A DNA stretch of 64,000 nucleotides from Cyanobacteria bacterium SZAS LIN-3 (GCA_018266215.1 JAFEAV010000021.1:1-64000), one strand, 5' to 3'; positions 1-9,326 are shown, counted from the stretch's first letter. Program-made: numbers and translations. The notes: generated by a model from the letters alone, not told the origin.

Positions 1-177
1 CGCGAAGGCGTGCGCCAGCAGGGACTTATGCCCATATCGCTCGAGCCCTATGAATCGCGCACCGGCGAACTCTTCTATATTTATCCGCGCGGCGACGACA
101 CGGTCAATGTAGAGGTCAACGTCGGCAATGTCTTGTTTGAATTCCCCTTCAAATGCCGCAAAAAACGCATCAGATAG
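1..177 (+). CDS. C-terminal end of an unidentified protein (partial)
   Basis: An open frame enters from the left edge and ends at TAG 175-177, giving 58 residues of a C-terminus. The piece is rich in beta-prone alternating residues (ELFYIYPRGDDTVNVEVNV) and ends in a basic tail (KCRKKRIR). I do not recognise a family. Its last 8 bases overlap the end of the convergent SDR-like gene on the other strand. It is read as coding because the frame is open from base 1 and because the gene density elsewhere leaves little empty space; confidence is limited by the missing N-terminus. Confidence 0.5.
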   Translation, partial: REGVRQQGLMPISLEPYESRTGELFYIYPRGDDTVNVEVNVGNVLFEFPFKCRKKRIR

Positions 178-1063
178 CAGCCAGACACTGGCTGAAACCC
201 TCGACATAAGTCGGATATTTAAGAGTCACATTGAGCTCGGAAAGGACCTTTGTCGCGTCCACCCGGCGATTGCCGCGCAAAGTATAGTGCAGACCGGGCG
301 AGTCCAGCGGTATCGACGGCGGCATGGGCAGGTCGAGCCTGCGGCAGAGCCAGGTGACGACCTCCAGATGAGTGGCGGGCCGTAAATCTCCCGTGACATA
401 GAGACTGCCCGGCTGAGCGCCGATAAAGGCCGCTTCGATAATGCGGGCCAGATCCTCAAGATGAATGCGCGAGGCATAATTGGAGCCGTCCCCGGGCAGT
501 TTGTAATTACCGGCCAGCAGCCGCCGATGCAGACCGGTAGCCGGTCCGTAAAGTCCTGGCGCGCGCAAAACGCAGGCGCCCCGTGAGCCCCAGAAGACTT
601 CCGCGGCGCGGCGCTCCACGGCCACGGCCGAATCGGAGCAGGCGGTACGCTCGTCAACGACACCGGTGGCCTCGCCGTAAACGGCCGTCGATGAAATATA
701 AACGAGTTTTCGCGCCTGCACCACATGCGGTGCGTAGCGCAGTTGCGGGTCCGACTGTCCGGCTTCGCCATCGGCTGAGACCGGAGATGAAGCCGGAGAT
801 GAAGCCGAAGATGAAGCCGAACATGAAGGAGGAATAGATATAAGCACATCGGCATCGCTCAGGAGCTCATCCAACTCTCCTGCCGCAATCTCCGCCCCAC
901 GATCATGCCAGGGCTCAATACCGACCGAGCGGAGTATCTCAACTTTGACCGCACTGCGAGTGGTGCCAAAGAGTTTAACGCCGGGTTGCTCGATCTTGTA
1001 ATGCTCCGCCACAGCCAGGGCGGCATTACCGACACCAAGCAATACCAATTTAGAGGCTTTCAC
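170..1063 (-). CDS. NAD(P)-binding SDR-like (YeeZ/epimerase-type) protein
   Basis: The protein of 297 residues begins VKASKLVLLGVGNAAL, a Rossmann nucleotide-binding loop (GVGNAA). It continues with ISSTAVYGE and LRAPGLYGP, which match the strand-loop motifs of extended SDR/NAD-dependent epimerases of the YeeZ type. The classical YxxxK catalytic pair is not evident, so the reaction is unknown. I chose the GTG at 1063 because the Rossmann strand starts there; upstream codons overlap the end of the preceding gene. It lies 22 bp downstream of the proline-rich protein gene on the same strand and may be co-transcribed with it. A Ser/Ala/Pro-rich insert after the third strand is encoded by a 12-bp tandem repeat. 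Confidence 0.75.
   Translation of the reverse strand: MKASKLVLLGVGNAALAVAEHYKIEQPGVKLFGTTRSAVKVEILRSVGIEPWHDRGAEIAAGELDELLSDADVLISIPPSCSASSSASSPASSPVSADGEAGQSDPQLRYAPHVVQARKLVYISSTAVYGEATGVVDERTACSDSAVAVERRAAEVFWGSRGACVLRAPGLYGPATGLHRRLLAGNYKLPGDGSNYASRIHLEDLARIIEAAFIGAQPGSLYVTGDLRPATHLEVVTWLCRRLDLPMPPSIPLDSPGLHYTLRGNRRVDATKVLSELNVTLKYPTYVEGFSQCLAAI
786..828. repeat. 12-bp tandem repeat inside the SDR-like gene
   Basis: About 3.5 copies of the unit GATGAAGCCGRA stand head to tail (plus-strand reading). The unit is a multiple of three, so it encodes a four-residue Ser/Ala/Pro repeat on the minus strand. A change in copy number would lengthen a flexible loop without breaking the frame. Confidence 0.8.
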
Positions 1064-1085
1064 AGGCGCAGCACCCGGGCTCCGA

Positions 1086-2903
1086 CTAGAGATCAAAACC
1101 CAACTCGCGAGCGGCCTCTTCAAACGGTACTCGCATGCGCTGGCAATAGTGCAAGCCCATGATCGCCTGGTCCACACGCAGTTTGCCGCCATCGACCAGC
1201 TTCTGACAGCTCTGAGCAGCGTCGATGGTCAGTTGGTCGAGCTTGCCGGCGACCACCAGGATCTTTGAAATTTCGCCGCCATGCTTTTCCTTGACCTTAT
1301 TGGCCGCTTCCAGATCCGCTTCGGCAATCAAACCGGCTTGCTTAGCCAGGGCAATCGCTTTACTAAAATCCTCTACCGGCGAAGCTTTTATCTGTTCCGC
1401 CGATTGCGATTTAACCTGAGAGGGATTGGCTTCACGCTTGAGCAATTCCACAGCCTCGTCCATCGCCATGTTGCCCGTGCGCATGGCCTCTTGCAAATGC
1501 AGAGCGGCCTTCAATTGTACAGCGGTAATAATGCCGGCCATAACCAGCACCTGACCGAGCTGGGGCTTGATGCGCACAACGGAATCATTAGGTCTGATAG
1601 GACTCTTGTCCTCTTCCGGATCAAGACCGCCGCCGCGCAGGTGAGCGCGTCTTACCGCCTCGGCCGCTTTAACCGGGGAGAGGGTGCCCTGGCTGACCAG
1701 GACCTGTACCTGCAATCCCGAATCAATTGTAGATTTGGGCACAAGACCGGCTTCAACCAGCAAGGTACCGAGCATAACCGCCGGTTTCTTATTGGTCATC
1801 ATCGGCGGCACAGGCGGATAAGGCAAAGCCGGCGGATATTGACCGCTCACGCCCACGCCGGGATAACCCGGTTGGGGCGGGTAAACCGAGGGATACTGGC
1901 CGCTGACGCCGGCACCGGGATGCTGCGGATAGCCGGGCTGCGGCGGATAACCCTGCGGCGGCACGGGATAACCGGGCTGCCCCGGATAAGGAGGATAACC
2001 CGGAGGAGCAGGATAGCCCTGTTGTTGAGGATAAGGCGGATAGCCAGGCTGAGGCGGATATCCCGGGGGCGCCGGATAAGGAGGCAGGGGCTGCTGATAT
2101 TGGCCGGTCTGCAGGGGATCCGGATAAGCAGGAGCGGCAGCTTGATGATGGGCGCCCAGAGCTATCTGCGGCTCGGCCAGAGGATTGACGAAGTCGGCCG
2201 TAGGAGCCGGGGCGCGATCAACTTTTTCCGCCGGTCTTTCGGGTGTTTTGAATTCCGATTTATCAATATTGCCGCTTTTTTCGGTCGGGCTATCCGCCAC
2301 CGCCGGTGATGCCGCCTCAAAAAGTTCCTTAGCAGAAACAGCGCTGGCATCCGACTCGCTCGGCGTAATTTTAAACTCGTCGGATTTAGCTGTAGTGCTT
2401 TCGCCCTTGGCATAGGACTCGAAGGGCACAGGCTTCATAAACTGGTCTTCGTCGGAGAGAAAAGGCGAGCGCGTGAAACCGGCATCGGCTTCCTGAACCT
2501 GGGCACGGTATTTTTCTCTGTCGTAAACGGCCGGATCAGGCTCTGAGCGAACAGCCGGTTTGGCCCTGGGCTCTTCCGTCCGGGGCGCAAAAATATTGGG
2601 ACCGTCGGCGGGCAGCGACAGGGTCAGTACGTCATAAAGCAAGTCTACATCGGCAAAGCCGGTACTCCACATGACGCGGGAGCGATTGCCTTCACCCTCG
2701 TAAAGAGTCCAGATAGGCTCGGAATTGCCCGTGTCCACACGCACGGTCAGCGAAAAAGTCATGCCCAGCTTCTCTGTGCGCCAGGGCAGCTCGACCGTGC
2801 AAGAACGTGCTTTCTTGCCTTCTTCATGGAGATTTTTCACATCGGACAACCGCGGCATCCGGGGCAGCTGATTGAGACGAATGTATTTCTTCGGACGGTA
2901 CAT
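1086..2903 (-). CDS. Proline/tyrosine-rich protein with GspE-N/MshEN-like repeats
   Basis: 605 residues in three parts. Residues about 20-100 form a domain shared with the proteins at 10758 and 33152 (pattern ELPW...F.LTV......P.WTLYE). Residues about 110-265 are polar and low in complexity, and about 268-370 are PGYPPQ-type repeats. Residues about 375-605 carry repeated motifs such as MLGTLLVEAGLVPKST and QLGQVLVMAGIITAVQL. These resemble the N-terminal domain of GspE/PilB/MshE ATPases (T2SSE_N/MshEN), some of which bind c-di-GMP, but no ATPase domain follows. The ATG at 2903 has AAGGTG seven bases upstream; an in-frame TTG at 2918 is less likely. No signal peptide is seen, so it is probably cytoplasmic. 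Role unknown; a scaffold or c-di-GMP receptor is inference. Confidence 0.85.
   Translation of the reverse strand: MYRPKKYIRLNQLPRMPRLSDVKNLHEEGKKARSCTVELPWRTEKLGMTFSLTVRVDTGNSEPIWTLYEGEGNRSRVMWSTGFADVDLLYDVLTLSLPADGPNIFAPRTEEPRAKPAVRSEPDPAVYDREKYRAQVQEADAGFTRSPFLSDEDQFMKPVPFESYAKGESTTAKSDEFKITPSESDASAVSAKELFEAASPAVADSPTEKSGNIDKSEFKTPERPAEKVDRAPAPTADFVNPLAEPQIALGAHHQAAAPAYPDPLQTGQYQQPLPPYPAPPGYPPQPGYPPYPQQQGYPAPPGYPPYPGQPGYPVPPQGYPPQPGYPQHPGAGVSGQYPSVYPPQPGYPGVGVSGQYPPALPYPPVPPMMTNKKPAVMLGTLLVEAGLVPKSTIDSGLQVQVLVSQGTLSPVKAAEAVRRAHLRGGGLDPEEDKSPIRPNDSVVRIKPQLGQVLVMAGIITAVQLKAALHLQEAMRTGNMAMDEAVELLKREANPSQVKSQSAEQIKASPVEDFSKAIALAKQAGLIAEADLEAANKVKEKHGGEISKILVVAGKLDQLTIDAAQSCQKLVDGGKLRVDQAIMGLHYCQRMRVPFEEAARELGFDL
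1798..2100 (-). repeat. PGYPPQ-type proline/tyrosine/glutamine repeat region
   Basis: Imperfect short repeats encode runs of PGYPPQ, PGYPPYP and QGYP in the proline-rich protein. The composition (P, Y, Q, G) is typical of flexible XYPPX-like linkers. Adjacent units differ in DNA sequence, so it is an old protein repeat and not a recent slippage tract. Confidence 0.85.
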
Positions 2904-2954
2904 TCGAGCACCTTTCAAAGATGGAGAGGGCTACCGACTCTGACTGAGGAATAG

Positions 2955-2983
2955 ATTATCTTTGAATTAATCCCCTCTTTCAA
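2955..2983 (-). promoter_or_regulatory. Sigma70-like promoter of the 1086-2903 gene
   Basis: On the minus strand, TTGAAA (2983-2978) is followed after exactly 17 bases by GATAAT (2960-2955). Each box differs from consensus by one base. The site lies about 50 bases upstream of the ATG at 2903 and would start the transcript of the proline-rich and SDR-like genes. Confidence 0.55.
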
Positions 2984-3034
2984 GCCAAATAACGACAATT
3001 GCCAAATCAGTGGCAAGGGTTGTAAGGAACAGGT

Positions 3035-5854
3035 TTAATAATCGGCGCAGAAGGCCGCCCGGGCGCCGTGAGGGTCCGGCCGATAGAGGGTGATAATGTC
3101 CGACCAATCGGACACTCGCTCATTTTTGTCGTTGACCAGGCCGACCCTGACGTCATAAAAGCCATTCTCGGCATAAGCCCGGGGATCGAAGGAAAAGCCC
3201 GCCACACCGCGGTCCAGGGGCACGGTGTAAGCCAGTTTCACGACATTGTCCCGGCCATTGACCTCCTCGGTCAGGAAAGTGTCCCAGCTTTGATTAACTT
3301 TGGATATTTGCACCAGGCAACCGGTCGCACCCTTTACAAGGGCTCCGTTGACGACAAACTTCAAAGGCGTGTCGTCGCAAAAATATTCGCCGCTGGCTCG
3401 GGGCTTTTTGTCCCGGACAAAAAGATTGGGCACAAGGCCGCGCTCATCACTGAGAGAAACATTTGAAATGCCGATAGCCCGGATATTGCTGAAAGAAATT
3501 TTCAATCGGCGGATGTGCGAATAGCTGTACCACTGGCCAAAATGCGAGACTTTGATATTGAGCCGGGCCCGCTTCATTTCGCTGCCTTCGACCTGTTTTG
3601 TCACCTGCACCAGTTTGCTGACCTGTGGCTCCTCCTTAAAAGGAGCCCGGGCATCGGTATTGTCGTCAAAGGAGACATACAGTCCGGAAGCCGCCTGCGC
3701 GCGAGGCATGGAGACATCCACACTGAGATAATCGTAGGCCAGGGGATTGATATCGAGGCCGGATATCAACATACCGTCGCCGCCCAACAAGGTCAGGTCG
3801 TGGAAAGTCATAGTCTTGACGCCATCGACAATTTTGCATTCGCCCTTAGCTGTCGGATCGGCGACCCAGTAGCCCGGCTGCCTTGCTTCATCTGCGTTTG
3901 CGGCAATGGGCAGATCGATCGATTGTGGCTGATCGGCGGCGGGAAACTCATAAGGCACAACCTTATAGTCACTGCGCTCGGGCTCCCAGAAATAAGCCTG
4001 AGGCTTAGCCAGATCGTGCAGCTCGAGCTTCAGCCGCGTGCTGTTGATGGGCTCCCCGGGCCCTACCAGAGCGCGCTGGAAGCCAATCATGTACTGACTG
4101 ATATGCTCGGGGGTGAAGGGCGGTTCAAGCAGCTCCAGCATATTGACGCCGCCCATCAAAACGTGGGCGCCAAGGTAGTCCTTGGGTACACTGACCACCA
4201 GCATTTTTTTACCCGGACCATCGGGCATGCTGTTGATTATTTGCGCTGTTTTGGTCTGTATGGCCTTGACCTGCTGCCCGGCCAGTACCCATGTATAGCT
4301 GGTAAGAGCGGAAACGACGATGAGGGCGGCGGCCAGCACATAGAGAATACGCAAGCTGATCTCGCTGAAAAAATCCTCGGCGTTTTTAGTCAGGCGGAAA
4401 TAGTACTTACTCATAAGCGGACGGTCGCCCGTTTTTGGCACAAACAAAAGCGACGGCACAATCATGACAAAGGGTGCGGTAAACAGGTAAAGCACCCGCT
4501 GATTGTGCAAACTGGCATCCAGTCCCCAGAGATTGACCAGGGGTATAAGCGAGGCCAGAAGCCACAATACGAGAAAGATGGTCAGCCGCAGGTCAATCTT
4601 TTGCGTGAAGAGGCGCACAATCAGGATGGAAAATATCACGGCGTTGACGGTGCCGAAAAAGGCGAAGATTGGCAGTTGGTCTACGTTTACGCCAAAGACG
4701 TGAAAAGTGTATTTGGAGACCGGATAGCTGATGCGCAATAAATTGAGCGGATCGATCCAGCGAAACAAAAGCCACTTGGACAGAGCCTGCCCCATATCTC
4801 CGGTGTAGCCGCCGATGAAACTGCCCAGGGCACGCTGGCGGACAAAAAGATAAGACACGGTGATCAAGCCGTAAGGCAACATAAACAAAACGAACTGCCT
4901 CAGGCGCGTGAGAAGTGGCAGCTTCGCGCTGTCTTCATTTTGCAAGCCGGATTTCGCAGTCGCATTCGGCGCCGACCTTTCGGAAGCCTCCTGCGAAGAA
5001 TCTGTACCTTCGCCTGAACTATCAACGGATTCTGTCGGCGCAGCGGCTTTCTTACGATTTTTCTTACCGCTTTTAGGGCCCTTTACCGGTCGCCGGGGAT
5101 CAACAAGAGGCGCTTTTACAAGCGATTCGGTTGGGGCGACATCCGCTTCAGCGGCGGGCTCCGGTGGTGTCTCTTCCGGCACATACGGCGCCTGGGGAAA
5201 AAGTGTGAACATGGCCGCCACCACCAGCGGTAGTGTCACCGCCGACTCTTTACTCATCAGAGAAAGGGCAAAGAAAAGAAGCGAGGTTATGTAATTGCCC
5301 CAGCGAATTTTGCCCCCGCTCCAGTCGCGGGCATATATTGCAGCCAGCATGGCGGCAAAGTAGAGCGGGGCGGCAAGCAGGTCGGCGCGGCCGGAGATCC
5401 AGCAAATATCCTCGCAGTGCAGGGGACTGACCACAAAAAGCAGGGCCGAACTTATCGCCAGCATCTCGGCGCGGCGGCGGGCAATGCCGGGCACGAGCGA
5501 GCGGGCAATAAAATAGAGGAGCACACCGGCGCTGGCGGCCAGCAAAATATTGGTCAAATAGTAACCGGCGGCGTTCGTGTGATAGAGCGCATAATCAACA
5601 AGATAAGTCAGACCCAGCAAGGGTCTGTAAAAATCCATCGAAGGCAAACTGAGATAACTGCGGAAAAAATTGCCGATTACAAGCGCTGGTTCGCCGTGAA
5701 AGACGCGGTAACAAAACTGCAGCTGCCAGGTGTCGTCGGCAATGAAATACCCCGTCATTACAATGCCGAAGGCAAGGAATGTGGCCCCCACAATCAAAAG
5801 CAGATGAAGCCTGGTCGTGCCGTCTAATTTAAACTGCAATTGGCCGTGCTCCAC
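3035..5854 (-). CDS. Large GT-C-like polytopic membrane protein (TMTC-like)
   Basis: 939 residues. The N-terminal 600 or so contain about ten hydrophobic helices. Loop motifs such as FYRPLLGLTYLVDYAL, HTNAAGYYLTNILL and HCEDICWISGRADLL recall the polytopic core of GT-C glycosyltransferases of the TMTC/DUF1736 kind, which use polyprenyl-phosphate sugars on the outer face of the inner membrane. A charged Ser/Lys/Glu/Pro-rich insert (about residues 230-300) interrupts the core. The C-terminal 300 residues look soluble and beta-rich. A paralogue of the same architecture is at 21997. The start is GTG at 5854, divergent from the qor-like gene. Sugar and acceptor are unknown. Confidence 0.8.
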   Translation of the reverse strand: MEHGQLQFKLDGTTRLHLLLIVGATFLAFGIVMTGYFIADDTWQLQFCYRVFHGEPALVIGNFFRSYLSLPSMDFYRPLLGLTYLVDYALYHTNAAGYYLTNILLAASAGVLLYFIARSLVPGIARRRAEMLAISSALLFVVSPLHCEDICWISGRADLLAAPLYFAAMLAAIYARDWSGGKIRWGNYITSLLFFALSLMSKESAVTLPLVVAAMFTLFPQAPYVPEETPPEPAAEADVAPTESLVKAPLVDPRRPVKGPKSGKKNRKKAAAPTESVDSSGEGTDSSQEASERSAPNATAKSGLQNEDSAKLPLLTRLRQFVLFMLPYGLITVSYLFVRQRALGSFIGGYTGDMGQALSKWLLFRWIDPLNLLRISYPVSKYTFHVFGVNVDQLPIFAFFGTVNAVIFSILIVRLFTQKIDLRLTIFLVLWLLASLIPLVNLWGLDASLHNQRVLYLFTAPFVMIVPSLLFVPKTGDRPLMSKYYFRLTKNAEDFFSEISLRILYVLAAALIVVSALTSYTWVLAGQQVKAIQTKTAQIINSMPDGPGKKMLVVSVPKDYLGAHVLMGGVNMLELLEPPFTPEHISQYMIGFQRALVGPGEPINSTRLKLELHDLAKPQAYFWEPERSDYKVVPYEFPAADQPQSIDLPIAANADEARQPGYWVADPTAKGECKIVDGVKTMTFHDLTLLGGDGMLISGLDINPLAYDYLSVDVSMPRAQAASGLYVSFDDNTDARAPFKEEPQVSKLVQVTKQVEGSEMKRARLNIKVSHFGQWYSYSHIRRLKISFSNIRAIGISNVSLSDERGLVPNLFVRDKKPRASGEYFCDDTPLKFVVNGALVKGATGCLVQISKVNQSWDTFLTEEVNGRDNVVKLAYTVPLDRGVAGFSFDPRAYAENGFYDVRVGLVNDKNERVSDWSDIITLYRPDPHGARAAFCADY

Positions 5855-5873
5855 TTAAAAGAGGGCTGGATCT

Positions 5874-5902
5874 TTGTGCTAACTTATACTTCCAGATTAT
5901 AA
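5874..5902 (+). promoter_or_regulatory. Sigma70-like promoter before the quinone oxidoreductase gene
   Basis: TTGTGC (5874-5879) and TTATAA (5897-5902) are 17 bases apart and lie 36 bases before the GTG start at 5938. The -10 box is good and the -35 box keeps only TTG. It is the best match in this divergent 83-bp gap. Confidence 0.4.
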
Positions 5903-5937
5903 CGTTCAACTTTAGATGATAGAGAGGCTTTTGTATC

Positions 5938-6924
5938 GTGGATGCAAACGGGCAAGTCAAGGGCATAGTCGTCACCGCAAATGGTGATGCCGAGGTGCTG
6001 AAAATCGCCGACATCAATCCCGGAGCCCCCGGCCCCGGTCAGGTCCTGGTCAGGGTGATGGCGGCGGGCATCAACTATATAGACGTTTATCAGAGGACGG
6101 GGCGCTATCAAACACCCCTGCCCTATACCCCGGGTCTTGAGGGAGCAGGCACGGTGGAAGCCGTCGGCGAAGGCGTGCATGATGTCAAAGTCGGCGATCG
6201 CGTGGCCTACAACGGCAACCTGGGTGCCTATGCCCAGAAAGCCCTGGTCAAAGGCGACGATCTTATCCCCCTGCCGGACGATATTTCCTTCGAGCAGGGA
6301 GCGGCCTTTCCCCTGCAGGGCATGACCGCGCACTATCTCTTGCACGAGTTTAAGCGCATCGTTCCGGGTGAAAAAGTACTGGTGCATGCAGCCGCCGGAG
6401 GCATGGGTCTGCTCCTCAGTCAGTGGCTGAAGCATCTGGGAGCGGAAGTGATCGGTACGGTCTCCAGCGAAGCCAAGGCAAAACTGGCCCGGGAAGCCGG
6501 TTGCGCCCATACAATCAATTATCAGGAAAAAAGTTTTGTCGAGGAAGTAAATCGCATCACCTCGGGCAAAGGTTGCCCGCTGGTCATTGACGGTGTCGGC
6601 AAGACGACTTTTCCCGGCTCACTGGAGGCCGTTTCCAAAAGGGGCACGGTAATAATTTTCGGCAGCGCCAGCGGTCCCTGCGATCCGATCGAGCCGAACA
6701 GTCTGCAGAAAAAATCCATCACCGTATGCGGTGGCAGCCTCTTCAATTTCCTTGATACCCGTCATGAACTCCTGGCCAGATCGTCGGCGGTTTTAAACGG
6801 CATAAAACACGGCTGGCTCAAGCTCAATATCTCCCATACATTTCCACTGGCCCAGGCCACCGAAGCCCACAAGCTTCTGGAGTCAAGGCAATCGACAGGC
6901 AAAATAATTTTATCGTGTGAATAA
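5938..6924 (+). CDS. qor: NADPH:quinone oxidoreductase (zinc-independent MDR family)
   Basis: 328 residues, the usual length for QOR. It shows the MDR fold: a GroES-like N-terminal half (INYIDVYQRTGRY, TPGLEGAGTVEAVG) and a Rossmann half with the NADPH loop AAAGGMGLLLSQW. The zinc-binding cysteines of alcohol dehydrogenases are absent, which fits the quinone reductase/zeta-crystallin branch that reduces quinones or enones with NADPH. The GTG start is preceded by AGAGAGG. proC follows 23 bp downstream on the same strand, so the two may share a transcript. The precise substrate cannot be read from sequence. Confidence 0.9.
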   Translation: MDANGQVKGIVVTANGDAEVLKIADINPGAPGPGQVLVRVMAAGINYIDVYQRTGRYQTPLPYTPGLEGAGTVEAVGEGVHDVKVGDRVAYNGNLGAYAQKALVKGDDLIPLPDDISFEQGAAFPLQGMTAHYLLHEFKRIVPGEKVLVHAAAGGMGLLLSQWLKHLGAEVIGTVSSEAKAKLAREAGCAHTINYQEKSFVEEVNRITSGKGCPLVIDGVGKTTFPGSLEAVSKRGTVIIFGSASGPCDPIEPNSLQKKSITVCGGSLFNFLDTRHELLARSSAVLNGIKHGWLKLNISHTFPLAQATEAHKLLESRQSTGKIILSCE

Positions 6925-6947
6925 ATCAGAGGAAGGGGACCAAATCG

Positions 6948-7784
6948 ATGTTAGAGGGTAAAAAATTAGCCGTCATCGGCGTCGGCAAACTGGGGGAGGC
7001 TCTGGTTGCCGGCCTGTGCAAAAACAGTGGTCTCACTAAAGGCGACATAGTCGGCACGGTCGGTCGAGAAAGTTCTATCGAGCGGGTCGAAAGCAAGCTG
7101 GGCATCAAAGTCGGCCTCGACAACAGAGCCGCGGTCAAAGGCTGCGACATTGTCCTGCTGGCGGTGAAGCCGCAGAACATGGACCGCATCCTGGGTGAAT
7201 TGAAAGACGTCCTCAATCCGGGACAGTTGATCATATCGGTGGCCGCATCGGTGACCACCACTTTTGTCGAAGAAAGACTGACGGCCGGGGCCTGTGTCGT
7301 CCGTGCCATGCCCAATACACCGGCTATTATCAATGCCGGCATGACCGGGCTTTGCGTCGGTCAAAACGTTTCGAGCGATCAGCGCAGCATGGCCGAGTCT
7401 ATTTTTAAGTGCGTGGGCGCCACTGTTTTCGTCGACGAATCCTTGATGGATGCCGTCACCGCCCTGTCCGCCAGTGGCCCGGCCTATCTTTATGTGGTTG
7501 TCGAATCCCTGGCGGAAGCCGGTGTCAAGCTCGGTATCCCGCGCGAGACATCGACCCTGCTGGCGGCACAAACCATGTACGGGGCATCACGGATGGTGCT
7601 GGAAACAAAGGCACATCCGGCTCTTTTAAAAGATACAGTGACTACACCGGCCGGTTGCACCATAGACGGCCTGATGGAGCTGGAAGAAGGCAAGCTGCGC
7701 GTCACCCTGATCAAAGCCGTGGTCAAAGCGGCCGAGCGAGCGCGCGAACTGGTCAACACCCAGAACAGTAAAAAAAGAGACTAG
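6948..7784 (+). CDS. proC: Pyrroline-5-carboxylate reductase
   Basis: 278 residues with the N-terminal Rossmann motif GVGKLGEALVAGL, the KPQNMDRIL segment, RAMPNTPAIINAG and the C-terminal family signature ending TTPAGCTIDGL. These are diagnostic of P5C reductase, which makes proline from pyrroline-5-carboxylate with NAD(P)H as the last step of proline synthesis. The start ATG follows GAGGAAGGGG. The stop codon shares the bases CTAG with the stop of the convergent LRR gene, so the two transcripts must overlap at their 3' ends. Confidence 0.96.
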   Translation: MLEGKKLAVIGVGKLGEALVAGLCKNSGLTKGDIVGTVGRESSIERVESKLGIKVGLDNRAAVKGCDIVLLAVKPQNMDRILGELKDVLNPGQLIISVAASVTTTFVEERLTAGACVVRAMPNTPAIINAGMTGLCVGQNVSSDQRSMAESIFKCVGATVFVDESLMDAVTALSASGPAYLYVVVESLAEAGVKLGIPRETSTLLAAQTMYGASRMVLETKAHPALLKDTVTTPAGCTIDGLMELEEGKLRVTLIKAVVKAAERARELVNTQNSKKRD

Positions 7785-8737
7785 CCGGTCACGACTTCGC
7801 AGCTCGCCAGGTCCTTGCGCAAGGTCTCGAGCGAGAGATCGTTCAGTTTGGTATCGGAGAGCGAGAGTTTTTTAAGCTTGCTCAGGGAGGCCAGAGCCGG
7901 CACGCATTCGTCATTAATCAAAGTGCGATCCAGCCACAAACGCTCCAGGCGACCCAGGGCACGCAGTTTGGAAACACTTGTGCTGGTGATGGGAGTGCCG
8001 GTCAGGTCCAGCTCTTTCAAGCCACTCATCACGGTCAATTTGCTCACATCCTCATCGGTCAGCTTGCATTCACTGGCATCAATGGAATGAATCGACCCGG
8101 AAGGAAAGGCGGCCAGGAATGCCAGGTCCACGCGAATGTCCTTGGCCAGCTCCAGTTGGATTTTTTTACCTTTAGGCAGGTCCACAACACCCTTGGCCGG
8201 GCAGAAAGAATCCCAGTAATCCGGGTCGTCATCTGATTCGATTAAGAGTTCGCCCAGGTAATAATTGGCTGGCAGTTCAACCCGTGTATAGCGCGGGTCG
8301 ACGGCGGAAGTCGAAGAAGAGGATGCGGAAGCGGCGGCGGCGGCCGGAGCTGTGGCCTGTTGCGCCAGTCGCTGCGCTTCCTGACTGGCCAGCATAGCTT
8401 CGCGGGCCTGGGCCTGGGCTTCGGCCAGACGGGCCATGAAGCCGCCGGCTGGCTTGGCGCCGACCCTGGCAGACGAGCCCGCGCCACCGGCACCAATGAC
8501 AAGCAGTCCGCCGGTCAAAATGGAGACGACAAGCGCCTCCAGCCCCAGGCGGGAGAAATCAATATCTATTTTGCCGGGCATGCCAGGAGCCAGAGCCGAA
8601 GTAGGCGGATCATAAATTGGAGCAAATCCCAGGGGTTTGCTCTGCTCGCCGTAGAGTCTCCAGGGTGGATATGAACCAATCACACAGAGGGCAATCAAAC
8701 CCAGCATGAAGTTAAACTTTTGCCTGTCGCTTAGCAC
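7781..8737 (-). CDS. Membrane-anchored leucine-rich-repeat protein
   Basis: 318 residues. Two hydrophobic helices near the N-terminus (about residues 9-25 and 65-82) place it in the membrane. An Ala/Gln-rich stretch that may form a coiled coil follows (about 100-140). The C-terminal 100 residues are leucine-rich repeats with LKELDLTGTPITSTSV, LERLWLDRTLINDEC and LKKLSLSDTKLNDLS. Such repeats normally bind proteins; the partner is unknown. The GTG start has GGAG eleven bases upstream. It is divergent from the TPR gene at 8937 and convergent with proC. Confidence 0.8.
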   Translation of the reverse strand: MLSDRQKFNFMLGLIALCVIGSYPPWRLYGEQSKPLGFAPIYDPPTSALAPGMPGKIDIDFSRLGLEALVVSILTGGLLVIGAGGAGSSARVGAKPAGGFMARLAEAQAQAREAMLASQEAQRLAQQATAPAAAAASASSSSTSAVDPRYTRVELPANYYLGELLIESDDDPDYWDSFCPAKGVVDLPKGKKIQLELAKDIRVDLAFLAAFPSGSIHSIDASECKLTDEDVSKLTVMSGLKELDLTGTPITSTSVSKLRALGRLERLWLDRTLINDECVPALASLSKLKKLSLSDTKLNDLSLETLRKDLASCEVVTG

Positions 8738-8936
8738 TTGATATCAATCTCCACTTGTTCACTGGGCTAATTTATAACGCACCTTTGATCTAAACTATTC
8801 AAACTTCAGGTCAATGCTTCGCCCTCGTTACCTGCTTCTTAACATCCCCGGCGAAGAACACGGCCCTTGGCTGCCTCTTATAGCGGTCATGAGTTCCAGG
8901 GCATCCCGTTTATCGCCGTTTATGAGGATTTTTGCC

Positions 8937-9302
8937 ATGTGGGAACGCTATAACAATATGGGCCAGAACGCCATGTCGCAGGGCAAGCAGGCCGACGCCG
9001 AAGGACAATTTCGTCTGGCTGTAAAAGAAGCCGAGGACATCAGCGCCAAAGATCCAAAGGATCCCAAGCTGGCGAAATCTCTCAACGACCTTGCCAACTG
9101 CCTGCGCCAGCAGGGCAAATTCCCAGAAGCGGAAGAGCATTACAAACGCGCCCTGGAGGTCAAGCAAAAAGCTGTCGGACCTCTGCATAAAGACTTGATA
9201 GGCATTTACGACAACTATGCCAAACTCTTGCGCGCCACCGGCCGTGAGGCCGAAGCGAAAAAAATGGAACAGCACGCCCAGGCAATTTTTGCCAAAAACT
9301 AA
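8937..9302 (+). CDS. Small TPR protein
   Basis: 121 residues with about three tetratricopeptide units, for example SLNDLANCLRQQGKFPEAEEHYKRALEV, recognisable by the W/L-G-Y-A-P spacing and the kinesin-light-chain-like layout (here cited as SLNDLANCLRQQ and FPEAEEHYKRAL). It is likely a cytoplasmic protein-interaction module. The frame stays open back to 8814, but TPR-like sequence begins at the ATG at 8937; an ATG at 8922 is equally possible. It precedes hmgA by 24 bp on the same strand, which suggests co-transcription without showing a functional link. Confidence 0.7.
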   Translation: MWERYNNMGQNAMSQGKQADAEGQFRLAVKEAEDISAKDPKDPKLAKSLNDLANCLRQQGKFPEAEEHYKRALEVKQKAVGPLHKDLIGIYDNYAKLLRATGREAEAKKMEQHAQAIFAKN

Positions 9303-9326
9303 GACAATGAATCAGGTGGGACGATT

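Noticed and set aside
3515..4741. Long plus-strand frame (408 codons) opposite the GT-C-like gene
   Set aside because: It is antisense to a well-supported membrane protein, has no recognisable motif and no good ribosome site. The same holds for long frames opposite genes at 1281-2309, 15110-16147, 30696-31676 and 59292-60143.
8814..8936. N-terminal extension of the small TPR protein
   Set aside because: The added 41 residues contain no repeat or signal and no ribosome site precedes the first codon; the TPR-like part begins at 8937.
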